Assembly: GCA_003511825.1 (NCBI GenBank)
Contig: DOIU01000099.1
Location: 1-7,550, forward strand
Source: Gammaproteobacteria bacterium
Lineage (GTDB): Bacteria; Pseudomonadota; Gammaproteobacteria; Granulosicoccales; Granulosicoccaceae
Length of the DNA: 7,550 nt
Direction: 5' to 3'
The position numbers were made by a program, and so were the translations under genes. This document shows, one piece after another, positions 1-6,559 of the stretch (position 1 is the first letter of the stretch; each line of letters begins with the position of its first letter). The notes under the pieces were generated by a model that saw nothing but the letters and a program-made list of their open reading frames with translations, was not told where the DNA came from and did no database searches.

Positions 1-1
1 G

Positions 2-205
2 CTTTGTTTGATCACCTTTGTATATCTGCTGCGCGGAGTCGCAGGACTGATTTTACCCTTCGTCAGAACGCACCCGGCAGTGACCAAAAATTCGTTCACC
101 TTCTGGATGGTGAGCTCTATCATTTGCTGTTTGTACGGTCTTTTCTATCTATTGGGTACCTTCAATAGGTGGGAGGATATGCGTAGCGCTGGCACGCGAG
201 ATTAG
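2..205 (+). CDS. C-terminal part of small membrane protein (5' end outside window)
   Basis: The reading frame is open from the left edge to a TAG stop, so this is probably the end of a longer gene. A TTG at 8 could in principle start it, but no ribosome binding site is visible there. The 67 visible residues hold two hydrophobic stretches: one around FVYLLRGVAGLILPFV and one around FWMVSSIICCLYGLFYLLG. They are separated by a short polar segment (RTHPAVTKNS), and the tail is charged (NRWEDMRSAGTRD). This fits a two-helix hairpin at the end of a small inner-membrane protein. I do not recognise the family. Small membrane proteins of this kind are common cargo of integron cassettes, which would fit the attC-like site downstream, but that link is inference. 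Confidence 0.5.
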   Translation, partial: LCLITFVYLLRGVAGLILPFVRTHPAVTKNSFTFWMVSSIICCLYGLFYLLGTFNRWEDMRSAGTRD

Positions 206-476
206 GTGCTATCTGATCAGCCTCCTCCTTCCCTGATACCTGGGCAGAATCGAGTACGGAAGAGCGTATCCGATTGAGCCCAAAGCATTGGCAAACCTCA
301 GTGGTTGTAGTAGCTTTGGCGCTTTGCTGATGATTGCTCACCCTCGTTATCGCATTGGGGAATGCCAATGCCTTTGTAGGCTTGGATCGCCTTGAATCTT
401 GTGCGCGACATCGAGATGTCAGCTGTGTATGGCGAACAAGCCCGTGGGGTACCGTAAGCTTGTTGATATCACAAAC
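206..476. other. Gene-poor stretch with an isolated inverted repeat
   Basis: No convincing gene lies here. Open frames on both strands have no ribosome binding site and biased, low-complexity translations. An inverted repeat CCAAAGC (280-286) / GCTTTGG (313-319) encloses a second short stem AACC (294-297) / GGTT (303-306) with a five-base loop. No T-run follows, so it is not a standard intrinsic terminator. A frame from TTG 334 begins with a hydrophobic, signal-like run (LTLVIALGNANAFVG) and reads on into the attC-like hairpin downstream. It may be a decayed cassette reading frame, but nothing confirms that it is expressed. Confidence 0.4.
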
Positions 477-559
477 TCCTAACAAAGCAGTGCCGGCGAT
501 TGCGCGGGATGCAAGACGATTCGCAGGCCGCGTCGCGCTAAGCTGCGGCTGTCATTTGC
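477..559 (+). other. Degenerate attC-like (integron cassette) recombination site
   Basis: The left end TCCTAAC (477-483) resembles the RYYYAAC outer box of attC sites and is followed by AAAGC. The element folds on itself imperfectly: CAAA (483-486) with TTTG (555-558), CAG (488-490) with CTG (549-551), CCG (493-495) with CGG (546-548), GCGCG (502-506) with CGCGC (534-538), and roughly GATGC (508-512) with GCGTC (530-534). The unpaired tip is about 17 bases. The inner GCGGGATGC and the GCTAAGCTGCGGC on the right arm look like common proteobacterial attC inner boxes. The right outer box should read GTTRRRY but is GTCATTT, so the site looks eroded. A gene starts shortly after it, as in a cassette array. 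No integrase gene or second site is visible. Confidence 0.35.
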
Positions 560-581
560 AAAAGGGTGCTTAGGAAGGCAT

Positions 582-1055
582 ATGAACCTGATCTTCAGAA
601 TGTTGTCGCTGCTGGTCGCATCGTTTTTCAAACAGCGCTTACCCGTCGAAAGCCCGAAAAACACGCTGGTATTGCGCGTGCTGCCCAACGATATCGATAT
701 CAATATGCACATGAATAATGGCCGATACCTCACCATCTGCGATCTGTCCCGCGTAGACATGTTCCTCCGAACCGGTCTGGCTCGCACGATGGTTAAAGAA
801 AAGTGGATGCCGGTGATTGCCGAGCACACCATGAAATACAAGCGGGGTTTAAAACTCTTTGAAAAATACGAAGTCCATATGGAGATTGTCCAGTGGGATG
901 AGAAGTATTTTCATATGGCGCATGTGTTTTTGATTGGGGATAGAGTTGTTGCAGAAGGTACCTCGAAAGGTGCGGTTGTCAGTAAGGCTGGCGTTGTGGA
1001 GCCCGCAGAGGTGATGAAAACAGTTGCCGATCGTCTTAGCCGTCAATGCAGATAA
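582..1055 (+). CDS. Hotdog-fold acyl-CoA thioesterase family protein (THEM6-like)
   Basis: The gene encodes 157 residues. ATG 582 is supported by AGGAAGG (572-578). An N-terminal hydrophobic segment (about residues 3-16) precedes the hotdog domain. The signature is residues 36-50, NDIDINMHMNNGRYL: the D-x-D-x-N-x-H-x-N-N-x-R-Y pattern of the 4HBT_2/THEM6-like thioesterases, with Asp37/Asp39, His43 and the Asn pair in the position of the 4HBT catalytic/substrate loop. Length matches single-domain members. The likely role is hydrolysis of an acyl-CoA or related thioester, perhaps at the membrane given the hydrophobic N-terminus; the substrate cannot be read from the sequence. It stands alone, lies 22 bases after an attC-like site, and is AT-richer than genes to the right (23 G/C in bases 901-960), which suggests acquisition by transfer. 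Confidence 0.8.
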   Translation: MNLIFRMLSLLVASFFKQRLPVESPKNTLVLRVLPNDIDINMHMNNGRYLTICDLSRVDMFLRTGLARTMVKEKWMPVIAEHTMKYKRGLKLFEKYEVHMEIVQWDEKYFHMAHVFLIGDRVVAEGTSKGAVVSKAGVVEPAEVMKTVADRLSRQCR

Positions 1056-1418
1056 TGCATGCCTGGTACTAATTAAGAGCTCCTTAGCGTGAATAAACGT
1101 TTTTATTAAACATGGTGCTGATGTTAAGAGTGTGGAAAACCTTGCTAAATCGACGATACCATCAGTGCATTCGGCGTCTGCCCGGTCTAGCGTTTGAACG
1201 CTCTGGGAACGTTATTGAGACTCCTAAAGCGCAGGCGGTCAGCGACTTCGTTTAGGTCAGCCTAACGCCGCGCATGAGTTCATCGTCGTCGACGTCGCGC
1301 GACAAGGTTTTGCAGCGTCCTTAGCGTCCGTTTGATCCGCAAGACCGCGTTCGGCTGTATGATCCGGGCAATCCGGCGTATACTCCCGAGCCTACTCGCC
1401 AGCGAAGAAATTGCCGCT
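1056..1418. other. Intergenic stretch with competing short inverted repeats
   Basis: No gene is supported in this 363-base interval. CCTAAA (1223-1228) can pair with TTTAGG (1251-1256). The same TTTAGG region can instead pair as TTAGG (1252-1256) with CCTAA (1261-1265) across a four-base loop. An AT-only stem AATAAA (1092-1097) / TTTATT (1102-1107) lies 37 bases after the thioesterase stop, too weak to call a terminator. I looked for guanidine-riboswitch motifs, because SMR transporters are often controlled by them, and saw none of the conserved blocks. Confidence 0.4.
1379..1384 (+). promoter_or_regulatory. Candidate -10 box for the SMR-led transporter genes
   Basis: TATACT differs from the sigma-70 -10 consensus by one base and lies 34 bases before the chosen SMR start at 1419. 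No good -35 hexamer is seen 16-18 bases upstream; TTGATC (1332-1337) is better spaced, at 20 bases, from another possible box TATGAT (1358-1363). The promoter is therefore tentative. Confidence 0.3.
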
Positions 1419-1751
1419 ATGCCTTACCTGTATCTGGCCGCAGCCATTGTGGCTGAAGTCGTCGCCACCTCGTCTCTCAAAGCGTCGCAGGAGTTTACCC
1501 GCCTCGTGCCATCGCTGCTGGTGGTGGTCGGCTATGGAATTTCGTTTTTTATGTTAACGCTGGTGTTGCGGACCCTGCCGGTCGGTATCGTCTACGCCGT
1601 GTGGTCGGGTTTGGGCATCGTGTTGGTTACGTTGGTGGCGGCGCTTCTGTTTGGCCAAATTCCAGATCTGCCGGCGGTCCTCGGCATGCTGCTGATTATC
1701 GCGGGTGTCGCGGTTATTCACTTGTTTTCCAAGACCACCACATCCGGCTAG
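1419..1751 (+). CDS. SMR family multidrug efflux protein (EmrE/Qac-like)
   Basis: From ATG 1419 the product is 110 residues, the same length as E. coli EmrE, with four transmembrane helices. The start MPYLYLAAAIVAEVVATSSL places the family's essential membrane glutamate at Glu13 (Glu14 in EmrE). The helix-3 signature YAVWSGLGIV matches EmrE YAIWSGVGIV, including the substrate-site tyrosine and tryptophan, and FGQIPDLPAVLGMLLIIAGV matches helix 4. The protein should work as a dual-topology dimer in the inner membrane, exporting cationic drugs or similar compounds in exchange for protons. The frame is open upstream to 1332, but that extension has no homology to the family and would add 29 arginine-rich residues. 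The Shine-Dalgarno is weak (GAAGAA, about 10 bases upstream). It leads a tandem set of transporter genes; its stop lies 10 bases before the next start. Confidence 0.92.
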   Translation: MPYLYLAAAIVAEVVATSSLKASQEFTRLVPSLLVVVGYGISFFMLTLVLRTLPVGIVYAVWSGLGIVLVTLVAALLFGQIPDLPAVLGMLLIIAGVAVIHLFSKTTTSG

Positions 1752-1761
1752 GGGCGAGCGT

Positions 1762-2411
1762 ATGGGATTACTACCGCCTGAGACGCTCTTGGTGTTTTGC
1801 ACCACGGCTGTGTTGCTGGCCTTAACGCCTGTCCCTGATAACAGCTTTGTGCTGTTGCAGTCGCTGAGTTTTGGTCCTCGCGCGGGTTGGCTCGTGACAC
1901 TCGGATTGTGTACGGGCGTGTTGGTGCATACGACAGCGGTTGCTCTGGGTGTGGCTGCCGTGTTTCAGGCATCGGCAACCGCGTTTCACGCCTTGAAGAT
2001 TATCGGCGCAGGGTATCTCTTATACCTTGCCTGGCAGGCGTGGCGAGCCGCGAGTGCGGCGGCCACGCTGCACGCTGACGGTGAGGCCCCCGCAGCGCCG
2101 CCCGCAAGTTGGCTCTATCGGCGCGGCATGTTCATGAGCATCAGCAACCCGAAAGTCGCCGTGTTCTTTCTGGCCTTTCTGCCGCAGTTTGCCGTGCCAG
2201 AGCGCGGCCATTTAACCGCGCAAATCTTCCTGTTGGGCGGGCTGTTTATGGTGTCGGCTTTGGTGGTGTTTTCGTCCATCGCCTGGGGGCTGGCGTGATT
2301 GGTGTGCGCTTACGCCGTTCCACGCATATTCAACGTTGGCTCAATCGCACCAGTGCGGGGGTATTTTTCCTGCTGGCGATGAATCTGTTGGCCGCGCGTC
2401 AAAGCCACTGA
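1762..2411 (+). pseudogene. LysE/RhtB family amino-acid exporter, frameshifted near the 3' end
   Basis: ATG 1762 (MGLLPPETLLVFCTTAVLLA) is preceded by AGGGG (1750-1754), which overlaps the SMR stop. Family features are the N-terminal TPVPDNSFVLLQSLSFG (usually PGPDN), the GAGYLLYLAWQAWR helix and SISNPKVAVFFLAFLPQF. LysE/RhtB proteins are about 205-215-residue inner-membrane exporters of amino acids or related metabolites. The frame stops at 2298, giving only 179 residues. The family's C-terminal end (VIGVRLRRS..QRWLNRTSAGVFFLLAMNLL) continues in the -1 frame to a TGA at 2409-2411. One extra base in the G-run at 2285-2289 would restore about 217 residues. It is therefore either a pseudogene or a homopolymer sequence error; programmed slippage at TGG-GGG is possible but unsupported. 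Translated without the shift, the product lacks its last helix. Confidence 0.85.
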
Positions 2412-2451
2412 TGGTTCGTGCGATGACAAGTCGTTAGGGGAGGGCGATACG

Positions 2452-3374
2452 ATGGAATTCATCATCTTTGAGAGCCTGCTGCCGGTGTTTATCGTGATTG
2501 GCGTGGGCTTGTTGCTGCGCAAGTCAGCTTTGGTGCCTGAGCCGGATTGGCGGGGAATTGAGCTGCTGGGGTACTGGTTGCTATTTCCGGTGTTGGTGTT
2601 TGACTCGCTGGTTCGCATGGATTTGTCGGGCATTGATCTTGGTGCCATCACGCAAGCTTACCTCGCTGCGGTATTGATTCAGCTTGCGCTGATTTGGTTT
2701 TTGCGTGGGGCGATGCGTCAGCACTTGGGATTGTCAGACCCGACGTTCAGCGCGGTATTCCAGACGTCAACGCGCTGGAACGGGTTTGTCGCACTCGCGA
2801 TTGCCAGCAAAATGGCGGGCACGCAAGGGCTGGCGTTGGTGGCGCTGATCATTGCGATCACGGTGCCGGTGTTGAATGTTGTCAATGTGGCTGTGCTGAC
2901 GGTCTGCACCAGTCAACACAAGCCCACCCTCTGGACCACCAGTGTAAACACCTTCAAGGTGCCGCTGATCTGGGCGGCGTTGCTGGGTCTGGCCGTCAAT
3001 CTGGCAGGCATTCCCCTGTACGAGCCGCTGCTTGTGAGCTTGGATGTGGTGGGTCGCGCGGGGCTCGGTATTGGCTTGTTGGCTGTGGGCGCGGGGATTC
3101 GTTTGCAGGCCATGCGTGCGGCCAAGTTGCCGGTGGTCGTCACTGTGATCGCCAAGTTGGTGATCTTTCCGTTGTGGGTCTATGCGGGTTGTTTGGTGTG
3201 ACCGGGCTACCGCTGCAGATGGCGATGCTGAGCGCGTCGGTGGCGACGGCAACGAACGGCTACGTGCTGGCGCGAAAAATGGGCGGAGACCCGGAGTTTT
3301 ACGCAGCCGCAGCCTCCATCCAAGTGATGGTGTCGATGATCAGCATGCCAGCTATTTTGTTGTTACTGGACTAG
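2452..3374 (+). pseudogene. AEC (auxin efflux carrier) family transporter, frameshifted near the 3' end
   Basis: ATG 2452 has a strong Shine-Dalgarno GGGGAGGG (2437-2444). The N-terminal half has the AEC pattern: a short helix (LLPVFIVIGVGLLLRKS), then LLGYWLLFPVLVFDSLVRMDLS, a polar-interrupted membrane segment typical of the family. STRWNGFVALAIASKMAG and VPLIWAALLGLAVNLAGIPL follow. AEC proteins (about 300-320 residues, ten helices) move carboxylates such as malonate/malate or other small molecules; the substrate here is unknown. The frame ends at 3201 after 249 residues. The conserved last helices (VTGLPLQMAMLSASVATATNGYVLA and the following stretch to AILLLLD) continue in the -1 frame to TAG 3372-3374. 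One missing base near 3185-3195 explains it and would restore about 308 residues. It lies 40 bases after the LysE-like gene, presumably co-transcribed. Confidence 0.85.
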
Positions 3375-3385
3375 ACGCCTCTACC

Positions 3386-4285
3386 TTACTTGCGATGCCG
3401 CCCAAGCCACACGATCCCACTGGTCACCAAGACCAATGCGGCGACGTGGTTCAGCGTAAAGGGCTCGCCGAGGATGCCCACGGCCAAGAGTGATGTGGTC
3501 ACGGCACCGCTGGCGCCGATGATGCTGGTCGCGTTAACACCGATTCGGTGAATCGCTTCGGCGATGAAAAACGAGGGCAGTACCGTGCTGAAGAACGCCA
3601 TGATCAGCGCAATCACATACACCGGGGTGGGTTGTTGTAAATCGGCGACGTCCCTGACCGCCAAAAAATGCACCACAATGGCGGCACTTGACGCGCACAT
3701 GGCCACGCAGGTGAACACTTGGCTGCCAACCTTCGCGATGTAAGGCTTGCTCAAGACCAAGTAAAACGCAAACAGCAAAGCGCTCGCAAAAATTAGCCCC
3801 CCGCCAAGGTATTGCGTGGCGCCGCCGAGTTGCACGTCATGCACAAACAGCACGGCGATACCGCAGTAGGTCATCACCAGTGCGATCACCACAGGGCGGG
3901 TAATCGGGGTGCCGAACAACCCATAGCCGATCATCACCGCCAAGCTCGGGTAGGCGAACAGGATCAGACGCTCCAGTTGCGCAGACACATACTGCAAGCC
4001 TGTAAGGTCCAGATACGAGGCGCCATAGTACCCGAGTAGTCCCGTGCCCAAAATGGCCGCCAGTGCGCTGCGGGTTGCGCTGATGTCGACACGGCGCTGC
4101 CACAACAGCCACGCGCCTATCGCTAGATAGATGGGCAGCGACATGCCCATGCGCAATGTCATCAGGGTGACATTGTCAACGGCGTGCACATAGGCGAGTT
4201 TGACCAAAATCGGTTTCAGCGAAAACAGAAACATCCCGCCAATGGCAAAGGCATAGCCATGGCGGTGAGACGGGCGATCCAACAT
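3386..4285 (-). CDS. EamA/DMT family permease (drug/metabolite transporter)
   Basis: The gene encodes 299 residues with ten predicted membrane helices in two EamA repeats, roughly residues 10-140 and 155-296. Repeat 1 starts GYAFAIGGMFLFSLKPILVKLAY and ends ALVMTYCGIAVLFVHD. Repeat 2 contains LIFASALLFAFYLVLSKPYI and the C-terminal signature (GVNATSIIGASGAVTTSLLAVGILGEPFT, then HVAALVLVTSGIVWLG). This final part is typical of DMT exporters, where a Gly/Pro-rich helix precedes the last two helices. Substrate cannot be predicted; family members export amino acids, nucleobases or other metabolites. ATG 4285 is the only upstream methionine before Met18 and has a poor Shine-Dalgarno. It converges with the AEC gene (11 bases between the stops, no terminator seen) and lies 85 bases downstream of the coiled-coil gene on the same strand, so it may be read through from that operon. 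Confidence 0.88.
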   Translation of the reverse strand: MLDRPSHRHGYAFAIGGMFLFSLKPILVKLAYVHAVDNVTLMTLRMGMSLPIYLAIGAWLLWQRRVDISATRSALAAILGTGLLGYYGASYLDLTGLQYVSAQLERLILFAYPSLAVMIGYGLFGTPITRPVVIALVMTYCGIAVLFVHDVQLGGATQYLGGGLIFASALLFAFYLVLSKPYIAKVGSQVFTCVAMCASSAAIVVHFLAVRDVADLQQPTPVYVIALIMAFFSTVLPSFFIAEAIHRIGVNATSIIGASGAVTTSLLAVGILGEPFTLNHVAALVLVTSGIVWLGRHRK

Positions 4286-4370
4286 AGCGGCGGTGTCTCG
4301 AGGTGTCGGCGATATCGGGCGCCGACCCAGGTGTACGCAGGCTCGCGCAGGGGCGAGGACGGGTTTGGCG

Positions 4371-4973
4371 TCAGGACTTCTTTTCAGGCGTCTTGCTGAC
4401 GATATTTTTGATGTTGGACCAAAGCCCGCTCATGGTGAGTTCCACAGGGCCGTCGGCGTCGGCGGCTTCTGCGATGGTTTCGTCGCGTGTATTGCTGTGG
4501 TTGTCGCGCTTGTTTTTGGGGTCTGTGTCTTTGTCCAGATCAACCAATTCTTCAGCCACGGTTTCGTCAAACTCCAACTGCGCGTCTTCATCCAGTTCTT
4601 CTTCGCTGAGGCCGGCTGCTGCTTGTAGTTCGCGATTAAAGGTTTCGGACTCCTTGAGCTTCCAGGAAAGCTGGGAGATTTCGTCGTGGGCGAGTTCCAG
4701 CGCATTGTTGTTCTGATCAATGGTTTTGCGCAGCGCGGTGTTATTGGTCTCGAGGCGTGTGACTTCGGCGCGCAGCGATTTCACCTTCTCTGCAAACTCG
4801 TCCAGCTCCTGCTGATGGTAGTTCTCTGACACCCGACGCTTTTCTTCATACTCCTCGGCCAGCAATGTGGATTTCTCGTCTGCCTTGACGGATCGCAGCA
4901 TCCAACCGACCAGCAGTCCGAGCAATGCGGCGGCGATGATGTAGAGGGCGATCTGGGACATGAGGTAGGTCAT
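4371..4973 (-). CDS. Membrane-anchored coiled-coil protein with acidic tail, function unknown
   Basis: I do not recognise a named family. From ATG 4973, chosen because AGGAAA (on the minus strand, about 4978-4983) lies 7 bases upstream, the product is 200 residues; Met5 (4961) is an alternative start. One transmembrane helix spans about residues 8-26 (ALYIIAAALLGLLVGWML). A long heptad-like, charged coiled coil follows at about 33-118, then a strongly acidic segment at about 121-178 (runs of E and D such as EEELDED). A short C-terminal piece may form an amphipathic helix (SGLWSNIKNIVSKTPEKKS). The likely topology is inner membrane with a cytoplasmic coiled coil; that is inference. It is the second gene of an operon with the OmpA/BON protein (27-28 bases between them), suggesting a joint envelope role. 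The frame extends further upstream, but that part overlaps the OmpA coding end and has a different composition. Confidence 0.8.
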   Translation of the reverse strand: MTYLMSQIALYIIAAALLGLLVGWMLRSVKADEKSTLLAEEYEEKRRVSENYHQQELDEFAEKVKSLRAEVTRLETNNTALRKTIDQNNNALELAHDEISQLSWKLKESETFNRELQAAAGLSEEELDEDAQLEFDETVAEELVDLDKDTDPKNKRDNHSNTRDETIAEAADADGPVELTMSGLWSNIKNIVSKTPEKKS

Positions 4974-5001
4974 GTGCGTTTCCTGTTGTCGAGTTACAGT
5001 A

Positions 5002-6534
5002 TCAGTAGTTGATTTCGATGCGGCGGTTCTGTGCCCGCCCAGCGCGCGTGGCGTTAGTCGCAATGGGGCGCGACTCACCGTAGCCGATGGCCGAGATGCG
5101 ATTCTTAGTGATGTTACGTGATATCAAGTAGTCGCGTACGGCGTTAGCCCGCAGTTGGCTGAGGTATTGGTTCCATTGCTCATCACCCGTGGCATCGGTG
5201 TGCCCGGCGACAATCACGGGGAACTCGGGGTATTGCTGCAGCGTTTGCGCTAAGGCATCCAGTGTCACGATGCTGGTGGGATCAATGTCAGCGCTGTTGG
5301 AGGCGAATAAAATTCCGCTGATATCAATGTCCGCCAAGTCGCGCTTCAAACGCAGGGCTTGCGAGACCGGCTCCACCTCAAGAATGACGATATCGCTTTT
5401 TACCTCAAGCAGATCGGCGAAGGTTTCGTTGGCCAGGGCATCTTGTTCACGCGCGTACTCGGAGCTGCTGGCTTGCCCGGCGATGCTGAGCGTGCCTTGC
5501 TCGATGCCGATCCGCGCGGCTTCAAGCTTCTTCAGGCCCGGAGCCCAGGCCAGCAGTTTCTCCAGCCAGACAGCGTCACTCACGTCTTGCGAGACGCGCA
5601 GACGATTATCAATAGACTCAGTGCCAAACTCGGCCTGCAGGCGGTCCAGGATGGTGTCTACGGTGGCTTGATCGGCAACCGTGCCTGACAGGACAAGTTT
5701 GTCACCCTCGCGCTCCATCCACAGGCTGGGTTCTTCCAAGGGGGCGCTGGTGTCGGTCACCTCCTCAGGCGCGCGAATGCCGAGGGACGAGTCGACCGCC
5801 AGCACCGCCGGATCAATCGCCGCCAGGCGCTGCTGCACATTGGCCAGCATGTGTTCTGATTCAACATAGCCGACCACAGAGAGGGTATCGTCGGCCAAGT
5901 TCAGGCGCGCGTCTTCAATGACGGGCAGTGAGGCGAGCACGGGTTCCAGCGCTGACAGCCAGCCGGCGTCTTCGACATCGGGGTTGGCGATCAGTTGGTT
6001 GTCGACGTCGACCGAATGGCGAAGGTCAGCCAGGGCCGGTGCGAGGACGTCGGGGTTGGCAAGTTGCCCGCTCACGGTCAGGCCTGCTGCGGTGCGCGTA
6101 ATGAGTAACTCCGGAGCAACCATCGGCGTGATGGGCTCAATAGCAGGAGTGACCGGGCTTGTCTGCGCCAGTGTCGGGCTAGGGGTTTCGGGCACCTCAG
6201 GTGTGTCTGCCAAGCGGGGTGTTTCAACGGCCAGGTCGTGGGTTAGAGAGCGCACGCCTGGCACCGTGCCGGCGGCGGCCAAGGCGTGAGGAACGGCATC
6301 CTCTGCGGTGACGCGCCCGCTGAGATGCACATGCTGCGCCTCGGCGCTGACGGCGACGTCTTCAAGCCCGGCCTGCGTGAGCGTATCATTGACTGCTGTG
6401 GCGAGGTTGCGCTCAATCGCGCTGGGCGCGCGAATCAGCGCGATGACGAGAATCAAGGTTAAGCCAATACCGCCAACGGCCCACCAGCGGCGGCGGTTGC
6501 GCGTGTTTTCTGAGGTGGAATGTGTCCTGTTCAT
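5002..6534 (-). CDS. Inner-membrane-anchored BON/OmpA-domain envelope protein
   Basis: The gene encodes 510 residues. A basic cytoplasmic start (TRNRRRWW) precedes one uncleaved helix at about 18-34 (AVGGIGLTLILVIALIR). A BON-like module follows at about 41-103, then a Pro/Thr-rich linker (105-140) and two diverged copies of a 110-residue module (about 146-252 and 273-384). Shared marks of the copies are VSG/LSG, VDNQL/IDNRL, DVEDAGWL/DVSDAVWL and DTLSVVG/GTLSIAG. A C-terminal OmpA domain (about 404-510) carries GHTDATGD and LSQLRANAV, which hold the Asp and Arg that contact the meso-diaminopimelate of peptidoglycan in OmpA proteins, and ends GRAQNRRIEINY. It should tether the inner membrane to the cell wall. 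Architecture (one helix, BON, OmpA) recalls mycobacterial ArfA/OmpATb, with more BON copies. ATG 6534 has a weak Shine-Dalgarno. It leads the two-gene minus-strand operon. Confidence 0.9.
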   Translation of the reverse strand: MNRTHSTSENTRNRRRWWAVGGIGLTLILVIALIRAPSAIERNLATAVNDTLTQAGLEDVAVSAEAQHVHLSGRVTAEDAVPHALAAAGTVPGVRSLTHDLAVETPRLADTPEVPETPSPTLAQTSPVTPAIEPITPMVAPELLITRTAAGLTVSGQLANPDVLAPALADLRHSVDVDNQLIANPDVEDAGWLSALEPVLASLPVIEDARLNLADDTLSVVGYVESEHMLANVQQRLAAIDPAVLAVDSSLGIRAPEEVTDTSAPLEEPSLWMEREGDKLVLSGTVADQATVDTILDRLQAEFGTESIDNRLRVSQDVSDAVWLEKLLAWAPGLKKLEAARIGIEQGTLSIAGQASSSEYAREQDALANETFADLLEVKSDIVILEVEPVSQALRLKRDLADIDISGILFASNSADIDPTSIVTLDALAQTLQQYPEFPVIVAGHTDATGDEQWNQYLSQLRANAVRDYLISRNITKNRISAIGYGESRPIATNATRAGRAQNRRIEINY

Positions 6535-6559
6535 GACAACTCGTGTTGCGTCGGCACCC

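Noticed and set aside
162..485. Minus-strand open frame of 107 residues
   Set aside because: No ribosome binding site, low-complexity Thr/Ser/Arg-rich translation, no recognisable motif, and it crosses the attC-like hairpin and the upstream gene's end.
334..573. Plus-strand frame of 79 residues with a signal-like start
   Set aside because: TTG start without a ribosome binding site; its last third is simply the attC-like hairpin translated. Kept only as a possible relic.
1092..1107. AATAAA/TTTATT stem as terminator of the thioesterase gene
   Set aside because: Only A-T pairs, too unstable, and no T-run after the stem.
1332..1418. Upstream extension of the SMR frame to 1332
   Set aside because: It adds 29 residues unlike the family; the 1419 start gives exactly the usual 110-residue length.
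1056..1418. Guanidine riboswitch upstream of the SMR gene
   Set aside because: None of the conserved motifs of the guanidine riboswitch classes could be seen.
1705..1761. Upstream extension of the LysE frame to 1705
   Set aside because: It overlaps the SMR gene and adds a Pro/Arg-rich stretch; ATG 1762 has the ribosome binding site and the family's usual N-terminus.
4974..5078. Longer start for the coiled-coil protein
   Set aside because: The added residues are the OmpA coding end read in another frame; ATG 4973 has a good Shine-Dalgarno.
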